Positions 33,382-41,814 of a DNA stretch of 52,774 nt are shown here, piece after piece. Source of the stretch: Hansschlegelia beijingensis (GTDB taxonomy: Bacteria > Pseudomonadota > Alphaproteobacteria > Rhizobiales > Methylopilaceae). The stretch spans positions 1-52,774 of the forward strand of contig NZ_JACIDR010000008.1 of NCBI RefSeq assembly GCF_014196425.1, written 5' to 3'. Within the stretch, counting starts at the first letter, position 1; each line of letters starts with the position of its first letter. A program made the position numbers and the translations under genes. A model generated the notes under the pieces. That model had not been told where the DNA came from. It did no database searches and was given only the letters and a program-made list of their open reading frames with translations.

Positions 33382-35835
33382 ATGACCTCAAAGTTCCCGC
33401 GCGTCAGCGCGCTTTGCTTCGTCGCCGCTCTGCTCGCGTCGCTCGCCGCCGGCGGCCTGGCGGGCGCGCAGACCACAGGCACTGGGCCGATCGACGCGGC
33501 GCGCGCCGATCTCGACCGCATCGAGGCGCGGCTCGCGGATCCCAACGTCAGGGATGAGGACCTCGCGGGCCTGCGGTCTCGCATCGACCCGCTCACGGTC
33601 GCGGTCGAGGCGGCGATCGCAGAGCTCACCACGCAGCGCGACGCGGCGGACCAGCGCCTTGCGCAGATCGGGCCGAAGCCTGCCGAAGGATCGCCGCCCG
33701 AAAGCGCGGACGTGACCCGCGAACGCGACGCGCAGACGGCCGCGCGCCAGAAGCTCGACGACGCCATAAAGCGCGGCCGGCTCCTGCAGGTCGAAGCCGC
33801 GCAGGTCGGCGACCAGATCACCCAGCGCCGCAGGAATCAGCTCGCGCAGCGCCTGTTCGAACGCTCCAACTCGCTGCTGGACCCCGGGCTCTGGGCGGCG
33901 GTGGTGACCGCCGCGCCGCGCGACATCAGTCGGATCCAGGATCTGGCGTCCGACTGGAAGAGCGCGATCTCGCGTAACGCGGATGCGACCTCCGTCGGCC
34001 TGATGGCGGTCGCGACGCTCGCCGCCTGGCTGTTGCTGTTCCCCGGGCGCATGTGGATCGGCGCGCTCGCCGAACGCCTGGTGGTCAGGCAGTCGCCGAA
34101 GACCCGGCTCAGGAGTTCGGCCACGGCGGTCTTCCGTTTGGTCGCCACCACGCTCGCCCCGTTGCTGGCGGCTCTCTGCCTCTATGTCGGCCTGAAGAGC
34201 GCGGGCTGGATGACGGTCAAGATCGAGCCGCTCATGCGGTCCCTGATCTGGGTCGCGGGCCTGCTGGGCTTCGCGCAGGGAATGATCCGCGCGGTGCTCG
34301 CGCCCGGACGGCCCAGCTGGCGTCTCGCGAAGCTCTCCGAGCCTGCCGTCAGCCAGATCAAGAACCAGCCGCTCTGGTGCATGCTGGTCTTTGTCCTCGG
34401 GCGGTTCGTGGACCGGTTCAACGAGGCGATCGTGGCGAGCCTCCCGGTCACGATCGCCACCAATGGCGTGTTCGCGGTGCTCGTCGCCGGGGCGTTCGCG
34501 ATCGCATTGCGCAGGATGCGGTCCGCGCGCCTGATCGAGAAGGGGGCGGCCGAGGCCGTCGACGCGCCTGACCATCCGTTGCTGTCGCTGACGCGGCTGG
34601 TGGCATGGCTCGCGATCGCGGTCGTGATCGGCGCCGTGATTCTCGGCTACGTCGCGCTGGGTCAGTTCCTGGCGAACCAGATCGTCTGGGCCACGGCGGT
34701 CATCTCGCTCTGCTGGCTGCTGCTGATCTTCGTCAACGATCTGCTGACGACCGCGCTTTCGAGCCACACCGGCTTCGGCCGGTCGACGGCCGCCGCGGTG
34801 GGCGTTCGGCCGGAATCGCTCGAGCAGGTCGGAGTGGTTCTGTCGGGCGTCGCCCGCGTCGCGCTCATCTGCTTCGCGGCGGTGTTCGTGCTGGCCCCCT
34901 GGGGGGTGGAATCCACCGATGTCTTCGGGTGGCTCCGCTATGCGACCACAGGGGTGCAGCTCGGCGGGATCACCATCTCGCTCACCGGGCTCCTCGGCGC
35001 GCTCCTTCTGGTGGCGCTGGGCTACGCGCTCACCCGGACCGTGCAGCGGTGGCTCGACCGCGACCTGCTGCCGAAGAGCCGCATGGACGAGGGCCTGAAG
35101 GCCTCGGTCAGCACCGGCGTCGGATATCTCGGCGGCCTTGTCGTCATCGTCGCGGCGTTCGGTTACCTCGGCTTCAGCCTCGACAAGCTCGCGATCGTCG
35201 CCGGCGCGCTCTCCGTCGGCATCGGTTTCGGCCTGCAGGCGATCATCTCGAACTTCGTGTCGGGCCTGATCCTGCTCGCCGAGCGGCCGATCAAGGCCGG
35301 CGACTGGGTGGTGATCGGGTCGGATCAGGGAAATGTCCGGCGCATCTCCGTGCGATCGACCGAGATCGAGCTGTTCGACCGCTCGACGCTGATCGTCCCC
35401 AATTCCGAGTTCATCACCAAGAGCGTGAAGAACGTCACGCACGGCAATCCGCTCGGACGCGTCCAGATCGATCTCGCCGTGTCGTCCGCCATCGACCCGG
35501 ATCTGGTGCGGCGCGTGGCGCTCGAGACGGTGAAGGCGCATCCGGCGGTCATCGACTTCCCCGAGCCGCTGTTCCAGTTCATCACGCTGGGCAAGGCCGA
35601 GAACGCTTTCTCCCTGTTCTGCAACGTGTCGAGCCCCCGCACGGCGGGGAGCGTCAAGAGCGACCTCAACTTCGCGCTGGTGAAGGCGTTCTCCGCCCAA
35701 GGAATCGCCCTCGGCGGCCCGCCCGACCGCACGATGGTCGACGCCGTCACGCGCGTGGCGGAGGCGTTGCGCGAGGCGAGGCCTGCGCCGACGCAGATTG
35801 CGCCCGACATGGGCGACGCGGCAACGCGGGGTTAA
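33382..35835 (+). CDS. Mechanosensitive ion channel, DUF3772/MscS family
   Basis: An 817-residue inner-membrane channel likely to release solutes under hypo-osmotic stress. After a signal peptide (ALCFVAALLASLAAGGLAGAQ), a periplasmic coiled-coil-rich region (about 30-190, DUF3772-like) precedes about ten membrane segments. The last helix is the MscS pore-type segment GALSVGIGFGLQAIISNFVSG (about 610-630), followed by the MscS beta domain (AERPIKAGDWVVIG ... VRSTEIELFDRSTLIVPNSEF) and the alpha/beta C-terminal domain. The ATG at 33382 places the signal peptide correctly; the frame is open to 33172 without family sequence. It is divergent from the HWE kinase. A TTGACA at about 33259 could belong to its promoter. 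Confidence 0.93.
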   Translation: MTSKFPRVSALCFVAALLASLAAGGLAGAQTTGTGPIDAARADLDRIEARLADPNVRDEDLAGLRSRIDPLTVAVEAAIAELTTQRDAADQRLAQIGPKPAEGSPPESADVTRERDAQTAARQKLDDAIKRGRLLQVEAAQVGDQITQRRRNQLAQRLFERSNSLLDPGLWAAVVTAAPRDISRIQDLASDWKSAISRNADATSVGLMAVATLAAWLLLFPGRMWIGALAERLVVRQSPKTRLRSSATAVFRLVATTLAPLLAALCLYVGLKSAGWMTVKIEPLMRSLIWVAGLLGFAQGMIRAVLAPGRPSWRLAKLSEPAVSQIKNQPLWCMLVFVLGRFVDRFNEAIVASLPVTIATNGVFAVLVAGAFAIALRRMRSARLIEKGAAEAVDAPDHPLLSLTRLVAWLAIAVVIGAVILGYVALGQFLANQIVWATAVISLCWLLLIFVNDLLTTALSSHTGFGRSTAAAVGVRPESLEQVGVVLSGVARVALICFAAVFVLAPWGVESTDVFGWLRYATTGVQLGGITISLTGLLGALLLVALGYALTRTVQRWLDRDLLPKSRMDEGLKASVSTGVGYLGGLVVIVAAFGYLGFSLDKLAIVAGALSVGIGFGLQAIISNFVSGLILLAERPIKAGDWVVIGSDQGNVRRISVRSTEIELFDRSTLIVPNSEFITKSVKNVTHGNPLGRVQIDLAVSSAIDPDLVRRVALETVKAHPAVIDFPEPLFQFITLGKAENAFSLFCNVSSPRTAGSVKSDLNFALVKAFSAQGIALGGPPDRTMVDAVTRVAEALREARPAPTQIAPDMGDAATRG

Positions 35836-35885
35836 CCGCTCAACCTGCGCAGTGTCGCTCACGTTCATCCGGAGAATACACGTCC

Positions 35886-36509
35886 ATGCCGCATCGCTCG
35901 ACGCGCCGCGCATTCATCGGCGCCGCCTGCATTGCGCTCGCGCTTGCGGGCTGCTCCTCAACGGCGCCGACGCCGCCGGCGACCACGCCGGGCCTGTATC
36001 AGAGCCAGTCCAAGGCCGGCGCCACGCTCGACCGGCGCGCCGCGGCCGAGATGGTGAGCGAGTTCCGCCGCGGCCGCGGCCTCGGCCCGGTGACGCTCGA
36101 TCCGGCGCTGAACCGCATGGCGGAAGAGCAGGCGAACGCGATGGCGCGCGACAACAAGCTGAGCCACGAGACCTCGGCGGGCTCGCTGAAGGCGCGCATC
36201 GCCCGGTCCGGCTACCGCAATGGCGGCATGTGGGAGAACATCGGCGCCGGCCACGACACGCTGGCTGACGCCTTCACGGGCTGGCGCTCGTCGCCGCCGC
36301 ACATGAAGAACATGCTGCAGCCCAAGGCGTCGCGCATCGGCATCGCGGCCGCGCGCGCGCCGGGCACCCGTTATGAGGTGTTCTGGGCGATGGTGCTCGC
36401 GGACCCGAACGATCCCCGGCCCGAGGTGACCGCCGCCCAGGTGAACCGCGCGGTCCCGTCGTTCCCGATCGGCGTGCCGGGCGGAATCTACGTGCCGAGC
36501 ATCCACTGA
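35886..36509 (+). CDS. CAP-domain (SCP/PR-1) lipoprotein
   Basis: A 207-residue lipoprotein: the signal ends at LALAGC with Cys23 as the lipidated residue. A 30-residue proline/threonine linker leads to a CAP domain (about 55-175). RMAEEQANAMARDNKLSHE carries the conserved histidine-glutamate pair, WENIGAG the CAP motif 1 region, and GWRSSPPHMKNML the second histidine block. Bacterial CAP proteins are mostly uncharacterised; some bind or act on cell-wall material or lipids. ATG 35886 has GGAGAA upstream. It lies 50 bases after the channel gene on the same strand and may be co-transcribed. Confidence 0.9.
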   Translation: MPHRSTRRAFIGAACIALALAGCSSTAPTPPATTPGLYQSQSKAGATLDRRAAAEMVSEFRRGRGLGPVTLDPALNRMAEEQANAMARDNKLSHETSAGSLKARIARSGYRNGGMWENIGAGHDTLADAFTGWRSSPPHMKNMLQPKASRIGIAAARAPGTRYEVFWAMVLADPNDPRPEVTAAQVNRAVPSFPIGVPGGIYVPSIH

Positions 36510-36510
36510 G

Positions 36511-36549
36511 GGGAGGGCGCCCTCCGGCTCGCCGGAGGGGGCGCCTCCC
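36511..36549. terminator. Long GC hairpin after CAP-domain gene
   Basis: GGGAGGGCGCCCTCCGGC and its near-complement GCCGGAGGGGGCGCCTCCC form an almost continuous stem around a TC loop, with one- and two-base bulges. It lies directly after the CAP gene stop and before the stop of the convergent nfuA-like gene, so it can serve both transcripts. Confidence 0.6.
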
Positions 36550-36571
36550 GGCCGGTCGTCAGACCGGCCGG
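36548..36571. terminator. Perfect palindrome containing the nfuA-like stop codon
   Basis: CCGGCCGGTC (36548-36557) and GACCGGCCGG (36562-36571) pair perfectly over ten bases around GTCA; the loop contains the TGA stop of the leftward NifU-like gene (36559-36561). It abuts the previous hairpin, so two strong stems stand side by side at this convergent junction. Confidence 0.5.
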
Positions 36572-37116
36572 ACCTCCTCGACTTCCGGAACGAAGTGCCG
36601 GAGCAGGTTCTCGATGCCCTGCTTCAGCGTCGCGGTCGACGACGGGCAGCCGGAGCACGACCCCTTCATGTTGAGGTAGACCACGCCTTCGCGGAAGCCG
36701 CGGAAGGTGATGTCCCCGCCGTCCATCGCGACCGCCGGGCGGACGCGGGTCTCGATCAATTCCTTGATCGTGTCGACGGTCTCGGCGTCGGCGTCCTCGA
36801 AGAACTCCTCGCCCGGCGCCTCGGCCTCGCCGCCTTCGGCCAGCAGGGGCGCGTCGGACAGGTAGTGCTCCATGATCGCGCCCAGGATGGCGGGCTTGAG
36901 ATGCTGCCACTCGCCGGCCGACTTGGTCACGGTGATGAAGTCGGAGCCGTAGAACACCCCCGTCACCCCGTCGATCGCGAACAGCCTCTGCGCCAGCGGA
37001 GAGCGCGCGGCGTCCGCAGGCTCCTTCATCTCGAGCGTCGAGCCCGGAAGCACGTCGCGGCCCGGCAGGAACTTGAGCGTCGCCGGGTTAGGCGTGGCTT
37101 CGGTCTGGATGAACAT
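36559..37116 (-). CDS. nfuA: NifU/NfuA-type Fe-S cluster scaffold or carrier
   Basis: A 185-residue protein that carries [4Fe-4S] clusters to target enzymes. The N-terminal Nfu_N domain (MFIQTEATPNPATLKFLPG) is the form typical of Alphaproteobacteria and mitochondria. An acidic linker (about 95-112) joins it to the NifU C-terminal domain, where MDGGDITFRGF and GSCSGCPSS (Cys154, Cys157) form the cluster-binding site. A dimer would share one cluster between two CxxC motifs. ATG start with an AGGT-rich leader; adjacent to trpS on the same strand, with 76 bases between them. Confidence 0.95.
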   Translation of the reverse strand: MFIQTEATPNPATLKFLPGRDVLPGSTLEMKEPADAARSPLAQRLFAIDGVTGVFYGSDFITVTKSAGEWQHLKPAILGAIMEHYLSDAPLLAEGGEAEAPGEEFFEDADAETVDTIKELIETRVRPAVAMDGGDITFRGFREGVVYLNMKGSCSGCPSSTATLKQGIENLLRHFVPEVEEVRPV

Positions 37117-37192
37117 GTCTGGGACCTCTCGAAGTTCACCGAGACATGGGGGTTTTGGGACCGGGGGTCAATCGCCCGGCCCCCGGGGCCGC

Positions 37193-38233
37193 TCAGGCGC
37201 GGCGGATCAGACCGACGATGTCCTTCACCGCCGCCATCGTCGTCTCGGCGATCGCGTCCGCGCGCTCGGCGCCATGTCCGAGCACCCGGTCGATATGGCC
37301 GGGATCGGCGACCAGCCGCTTCATCTCGGCGTTGATCGGCGCGAGCTTGTCGACCGTGAGGTCCACCAGCGCCTGCTTGAACGCCGAGAACTGGGCGCCG
37401 CCATACTGGGCGAGCACCGCGGCAGCGTCGCTGTCGGCGAGCGCGGCGTAGATGCCGACGAGATTGTCAGCCTCCGGACGATCCTTCAGGCCCTCGACCG
37501 TCTCCGGCAGCGGCAGCGGGTCGGTCTTGGCCTTGCGGATCTTGGAGGCGATCTGGTCGGCGTCGTCCGTCAGGTTGATGCGGGAGGCGTCCGAGGGCTC
37601 CGACTTCGACATCTTCTTGGAGCCGTCGCGCAGCGACATGACCCGGGTGGCGGGTCCTGCGATCAGCGGCTCGGGAAGCGGGAAGAACTTTTCGTCGAGG
37701 CCGTTCGCGGCGATGGAGGCGGCGAAGTCGTTGTTGAACTTCTGCGCGATGTCCCGGGCGAGCTCGAGATGCTGCTTCTGATCCTCGCCGACCGGCACAT
37801 GGGTCGCGCGGTAGAGCAGGATGTCCGCCGCCATCAGGTTCGGATAGGCGTAGAGGCCGACGGAGGCGTTCTCGCGGTCCTTGCCGGCCTTCTCCTTGAA
37901 CTGCGTCATGCGGTTCAGCCAGCCGAGGCGGGCGACGCAGTTGAAGATCCAGGCGAGTTCGGCGTGGCCCGACACCTGGCTCTGGTTGAAGACGATGTGC
38001 TTCTCGCCATCCACGCCCGCGGCCAGGAACGCCGCCGCGACCTCACGGATCGAGCGCCTGAGCTCGGCCGGATCCTGCCAGACCGTGATCGCGTGCAGGT
38101 CGACCACGCAGTAGATGCAGCCGAAGCGATCCTGCAGCTCCACGAACCGCTTGATGGCGCCCAGATAGTTGCCGAGGTGCAGGTTTCCCGTCGGCTGGAC
38201 GCCGGAAAACACCCGCTGCGGAACGCTCGCCAT
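37193..38233 (-). CDS. trpS: Tryptophan--tRNA ligase
   Basis: A 346-residue class I aminoacyl-tRNA synthetase. The nucleotide-binding HIGH-type motif is in [11 protein letters not shown] and the KMSKS loop in [21 protein letters not shown] at the N-terminus and DEDQKQH-like [10 protein letters not shown] in the middle are typical of bacterial TrpRS. Two ATGs are possible: 38233 (used here) and 38251, which adds six residues; neither has a strong ribosome site. Confidence 0.97.
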   Translation of the reverse strand: MASVPQRVFSGVQPTGNLHLGNYLGAIKRFVELQDRFGCIYCVVDLHAITVWQDPAELRRSIREVAAAFLAAGVDGEKHIVFNQSQVSGHAELAWIFNCVARLGWLNRMTQFKEKAGKDRENASVGLYAYPNLMAADILLYRATHVPVGEDQKQHLELARDIAQKFNNDFAASIAANGLDEKFFPLPEPLIAGPATRVMSLRDGSKKMSKSEPSDASRINLTDDADQIASKIRKAKTDPLPLPETVEGLKDRPEADNLVGIYAALADSDAAAVLAQYGGAQFSAFKQALVDLTVDKLAPINAEMKRLVADPGHIDRVLGHGAERADAIAETTMAAVKDIVGLIRRA

Positions 38234-38335
38234 CGTCTTCGATTGCCTCATGATTGACGGCGCGTTATGGCGTCCGGCTGACGGCCGCGCAAGGGCCGCG
38301 ACCCCCATCCCACATTCGCCGTCAGGAGCTTACGG

Positions 38336-39337
38336 ATGACGCCAGCCAAGTACGACGTCCTCGGCATCGGCAACGCGATCGTCGACGTGATCGCCCGAAC
38401 CGACGAGGCGTTCCTGGCGCGCGAAGGGCTGGCCAAGGGCTCGATGAGCCTGATCGACGAGGCGCGGGCCGAGACGCTCTATGGAATGATGGGCCCGGCG
38501 ATCGAGGCTTCGGGCGGGTCGGCCGCCAATACGCTCGCGGGGCTCGGCTCGTTCGGCGGCCGCGCCGCCTTCGTCGGCCGGGTCAAGGCTGATCCGCTCG
38601 GCCAGGCCTTCCGGCACGACATCACCGCCGTGGGCGTCGACTTCGACACGCCGGCCGCGCCCGACGGGGTCTCGACGGCTCGTTGCTTCGTGCTGGTCAC
38701 GCCGGACGGCGAGCGGACGATGAGCACCTATCTGGGCGCCTGCCAGGCGCTGAGCGTCGACGACATCGACGAGGCCGCCGTCAAGAGCTCCAAGGTCGTC
38801 TATCTCGAGGGTTATCTGTGGGACCCGCCGGCCGCCAAGGAGGCCTTCCGCAAGGCGGCCGCGCTGGCCCATGAGGCCGGCCGCAAGGTCGCGCTGACGC
38901 TCTCCGACTCGTTCTGCGTCGATCGCTATCGCGCCGAGTTCCTCGCGCTGCTGCGGGACGGCGACGTCGACATCCTGTTCGCCAACGACAGCGAGCTCAA
39001 GGCGCTCTACGAGACCGGCGACATCGACGCGGCGGTCGAGGCGGTCGCACGGGACGCGAAGCTCGCGGCCGTGACCCTGGGCGCGGAAGGCTGCGTCATC
39101 GTTCAGGGCGACGAGCGGATCCGCGTGCCGGCCGCGCCGGTGGACGGCGAGATCGTCGACAAGACCGGCGCGGGCGACCTGTTCGCCGCCGGTTTCCTGT
39201 ACGGCTACACCAACGATCTCGACCTGAAGCGGGCCGCCGAACTCGGGTCGCTCGCAGCGGCGGAGGTGATCAGCCATGTGGGGGCCCGGCCGCAGGTCGA
39301 CCTGCGCAGCCTGGCCCAGGGCCGCGGCCTGCTCTGA
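38336..39337 (+). CDS. PfkB-family kinase, adenosine kinase-like
   Basis: A 333-residue ribokinase-fold enzyme. YDVLGIGNAIVDVI opens the fold, SGGSAANTLAGLGSFGG is the first PfkB signature, and DKTGAGDLFAAGFLYG is the second with the catalytic aspartate. The MSLIDEARAE block and TMSTYLGACQALSVDDID resemble rhizobial proteins annotated as adenosine kinase. Adenosine salvage to AMP is the likely reaction; another nucleoside or sugar kinase is possible. AGGAG lies upstream of the ATG. It is divergent from trpS. Confidence 0.88.
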   Translation: MTPAKYDVLGIGNAIVDVIARTDEAFLAREGLAKGSMSLIDEARAETLYGMMGPAIEASGGSAANTLAGLGSFGGRAAFVGRVKADPLGQAFRHDITAVGVDFDTPAAPDGVSTARCFVLVTPDGERTMSTYLGACQALSVDDIDEAAVKSSKVVYLEGYLWDPPAAKEAFRKAAALAHEAGRKVALTLSDSFCVDRYRAEFLALLRDGDVDILFANDSELKALYETGDIDAAVEAVARDAKLAAVTLGAEGCVIVQGDERIRVPAAPVDGEIVDKTGAGDLFAAGFLYGYTNDLDLKRAAELGSLAAAEVISHVGARPQVDLRSLAQGRGLL

Positions 39338-39395
39338 GGGGCGCGGCGTCGCAGCCGGTTTGCCTCTCGGGTCAGGAGCCGGGCATCGTGAGCTC

Positions 39396-40460
39396 ATGAC
39401 GCCGCTCCCGGTCTTCGACGGTCATAACGACGTCCTGCTCCGCCTGCGCGAACTCGGGCGCCCCGACGGCGGCGTCCGGGCCTTTCTTGAAGGCGGCGCA
39501 GGCGGGCATCTCGACCTGCCGCGAGCGCGTGAGGGCGGGTTGTTCGGCGGCCTGTTCGCCGCCTTCACCCCGTCGCGGCAGCTTGGCGTCGACTATCTCG
39601 CGCTCATGCGCGCCGCCCAATACGACGTCCCGACGCCCGAGCCGCTGCCGCTCGCCGAAGCGCAGGCGGCCACGCTCGCGATGGCGGCGATTCTCCTGCG
39701 GATCGAGCGCGCCTCGGAGGGCGCGGTCGCGACTTGCCGCAGCGTCGCGGACATCCGCCGGGCGAAGGAGGCCGGCTCGCTCGCGGCCGTGCTCCACATC
39801 GAAGGCGCCGAGGCGATCGGGCCCGACCTGGACGCGCTTCACGTGCTGTACGCGGCCGGGCTTCGGTCGCTCGGGCCGGTCTGGAGCCGGCCGAACGTCT
39901 TCGGCTACGGCGCGCCGTTTCGCTTCCCGTCCTCGCCCGACATCGGCCCCGGCCTAAGCCAGGCCGGACGGGATCTCGTGGCCGAATGCGACGCTCTCCG
40001 GATCGTCCTCGACCTGTCGCACCTCAACGAGGCCGGCTTCTGGGACGTCGCGCGGCTATCCCGCGCTCCGCTCGTCGCGACCCACTCGAACGCGCACGCG
40101 CTTACGCCCCACGCCCGCAACCTGACCGATCGCCAGCTTGACGCGATCCGCGACACCGGCGGGCTGGTGGGACTCAACTTCGCGACCTGCTTCCTGCGCG
40201 AGGACGGCAGGATGCGCGCCGACACGCCGCTCGAGACGATGGCGCGCCACCTCGATCATCTGATCGGCCGGCTCGGCGTCGACCATGTCGGCTTCGGATC
40301 GGATTTCGACGGCGCGGTCGTGCCGTTCGAACTGCACGACGTCGCGGGCCTGCCGCGCCTGATCGAGGCGCTGCGCCAGTATGGTTTCGACCAGGAGACG
40401 CTGGAAAAGCTCGCCTGGCGGAACTGGCTCGCGGTGCTCGAGCGGATCTGGGGCGGCTGA
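39396..40460 (+). CDS. Membrane dipeptidase (M19 family)
   Basis: A 354-residue zinc dipeptidase related to renal dipeptidase. VFDGHNDVLLRL has the first zinc ligands (H-x-D), HIEGAEAIG the bridging glutamate, LDLSHLNEAGFWDV and ATHSNAHAL the histidines of the second site, and GFGSDFDGAVV the catalytic aspartate. No signal peptide is visible, so a cytosolic role in dipeptide or modified amino-acid turnover is likely. ATG 39396 starts right at the conserved N-terminus. It follows the adenosine kinase-like gene by 58 bases and is convergent with the cys operon. Confidence 0.93.
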   Translation: MTPLPVFDGHNDVLLRLRELGRPDGGVRAFLEGGAGGHLDLPRAREGGLFGGLFAAFTPSRQLGVDYLALMRAAQYDVPTPEPLPLAEAQAATLAMAAILLRIERASEGAVATCRSVADIRRAKEAGSLAAVLHIEGAEAIGPDLDALHVLYAAGLRSLGPVWSRPNVFGYGAPFRFPSSPDIGPGLSQAGRDLVAECDALRIVLDLSHLNEAGFWDVARLSRAPLVATHSNAHALTPHARNLTDRQLDAIRDTGGLVGLNFATCFLREDGRMRADTPLETMARHLDHLIGRLGVDHVGFGSDFDGAVVPFELHDVAGLPRLIEALRQYGFDQETLEKLAWRNWLAVLERIWGG

Positions 40461-40468
40461 GGTCAGCC
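40455..40468. other. Short palindrome formed by two convergent stop codons
   Basis: GGCTGA-GG-TCAGCC contains the dipeptidase TGA and the DUF934-gene TGA in mirror arrangement, with only two bases between the genes. A wider GGCGGC/GCCGCC pairing flanks it (40452-40457 and 40471-40476). Termination function is uncertain. Confidence 0.35.
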
Positions 40469-41050
40469 CGGCCGCCGCGTCCATGGCCGGGTTCCTGCCG
40501 GCACCTCCAACTGCGCAGGCGCCCCGGTCGGCTGGAGATAGTACGGCACGTCCGGCCACTTGCCGGCCGCGAGCTGGCGCCGCGTGGGCTCGTTGACGAC
40601 TTCGAAGGCGTCGAACCCGCAACGGCGCATCAGCGGCATCTGGTCGATCAGCACGTCGCCGGTGGCGCGCAGTTCGCCCGCAAAGCCGTAGCGCTCGCGC
40701 AGCACCCGGGCCATCGAGCTCGCCCGGCCGTCGGCGAATTTCGGAAACACCAGCGCGACCAGCGAGACGCGGTCCAGATAGGGCGCGAGCTCCTCGAGCG
40801 CTTCGTCCGGCTGGACCACGACGCCGAGCGGGGCGTTGCGGGCGGCGAGCGCCTGGCGTTCGGCGAGGAAGCGCGTGAGCGGCAGAAGGGCCGGGCCCTC
40901 CGGGACGGCCGCGTCGGGCGCCACGCGCTCCCATTCGTCGGCTTCGAAGCGCCCATTGCGCCACAGCGCGGGCTCGGCGGGAGCAGAGGCGGCCGGGGCG
41001 GCGACGGACGTCGCCGCAGGCTCGACGGGGACTCGCGCAAGGGCGTTCAT
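40463..41050 (-). CDS. DUF934 protein of the sulfate assimilation operon
   Basis: A 195-residue protein with the DUF934 domain, found almost always beside sulfite reductase and APS/PAPS reductase genes and of unproven function. After an alanine/proline-rich first 30 residues, the domain includes VVVQPDEALEELAPYLDRVSLVALVFPKFADGR split over two conserved blocks, then LRERYGFAGELRATGDVLIDQM and MRRCGFDAFEV. No cofactor motif is visible. The ATG at 41050 overlaps the cysH stop (ATGA); an in-frame earlier start lies inside cysH. Last gene of the operon. Confidence 0.92.
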   Translation of the reverse strand: MNALARVPVEPAATSVAAPAASAPAEPALWRNGRFEADEWERVAPDAAVPEGPALLPLTRFLAERQALAARNAPLGVVVQPDEALEELAPYLDRVSLVALVFPKFADGRASSMARVLRERYGFAGELRATGDVLIDQMPLMRRCGFDAFEVVNEPTRRQLAAGKWPDVPYYLQPTGAPAQLEVPAGTRPWTRRPG

Positions 41051-41814
41051 ATCCCGCTTCCTTCGTGTTCGAGCGTGTCGCGGACGTGAATGCCGCACTC
41101 GGTCTTCTGCAGTCCGCGCCACCGCCCGGCGCGGGGGTCCTCGCCAGGCTTGACCCGGCTGGTGCAGGGCATGCAGCCGATCGACAGATAGCCGCGCTTG
41201 ACCAGCGGATGGGCCGGCAGATCGTGGTCGCGCCTATAGCTCTCGAGATCCTCCGCCGTCCACTCGGCGAGCGGATTGACCTTGATCCGCCGCCCGTCGC
41301 CCTCGAACAGCGGCAGGTTGGCCCGCTGCGCGTTCTGGAAGCGCTTGCGGCCGGAGATCCAGGCGGGGAAATCGCCGAGCGCGGCGGCGAGCGGCTCGAC
41401 CTTGCGTATGCGGCAGCAGAGGTCGGGATTCGTCTGCCAGAGGAAGCTCTCCGGGTCGAGCCGCGCCAGCCGCTCCGGCCTTGGGCCGGTGGACCGGACG
41501 TCGGTGAGGCCGATCCGGCTGACCAGCTCGTCGCGGTAGGCGAGCGTCTCCTCGAACAGCTGTCCGGTGTCGATGAAGATGACCGGCGTGGCGGGGTTCA
41601 CGGCGCCGACCAGATGCAGGAGCACGGCGGAGTCGGCCCCGAAGCTCGAGACGAGCGCGATGCGGCCGCGGAACAGGCTGTCGATCGCCGCGCGCAGGAT
41701 CGCCTCCGCGCTCCGGCCGCGGTGCAGGCGGTCGAGATGCGCCGCGAGAGACGTCGCGCGCTCGGCGGCGCGGGCCTCGCTGACCCGCGGCAGCGGGAGA
41801 TCAGGCCGCTCCAT
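41047..41814 (-). CDS. cysH: Adenylyl-sulfate (APS) reductase, [4Fe-4S] type
   Basis: A 255-residue reductase turning activated sulfate into sulfite with thioredoxin. VSSFGADSAVLLHL is the P-loop-like nucleotide site, LCCRIRKVEPL (Cys133-134) and SIGCMPC (Cys214, Cys217) together bind the [4Fe-4S] cluster, and KTECGIH (Cys240) is the catalytic cysteine. Presence of both CC and CxxC marks the APS-using assimilatory type rather than the PAPS-only enterobacterial enzyme. It overlaps cysI by 14 bases and the DUF934 gene by the ATGA arrangement. Confidence 0.96.
   Translation of the reverse strand: MERPDLPLPRVSEARAAERATSLAAHLDRLHRGRSAEAILRAAIDSLFRGRIALVSSFGADSAVLLHLVGAVNPATPVIFIDTGQLFEETLAYRDELVSRIGLTDVRSTGPRPERLARLDPESFLWQTNPDLCCRIRKVEPLAAALGDFPAWISGRKRFQNAQRANLPLFEGDGRRIKVNPLAEWTAEDLESYRRDHDLPAHPLVKRGYLSIGCMPCTSRVKPGEDPRAGRWRGLQKTECGIHVRDTLEHEGSGI

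Noticed and set aside
33388-35913. 841-codon open frame on the minus strand opposite the mechanosensitive channel gene
   Set aside because: The product is arginine-, aspartate- and histidine-rich low-complexity sequence with no motif. It is a GC-rich antisense shadow of a clear membrane protein.
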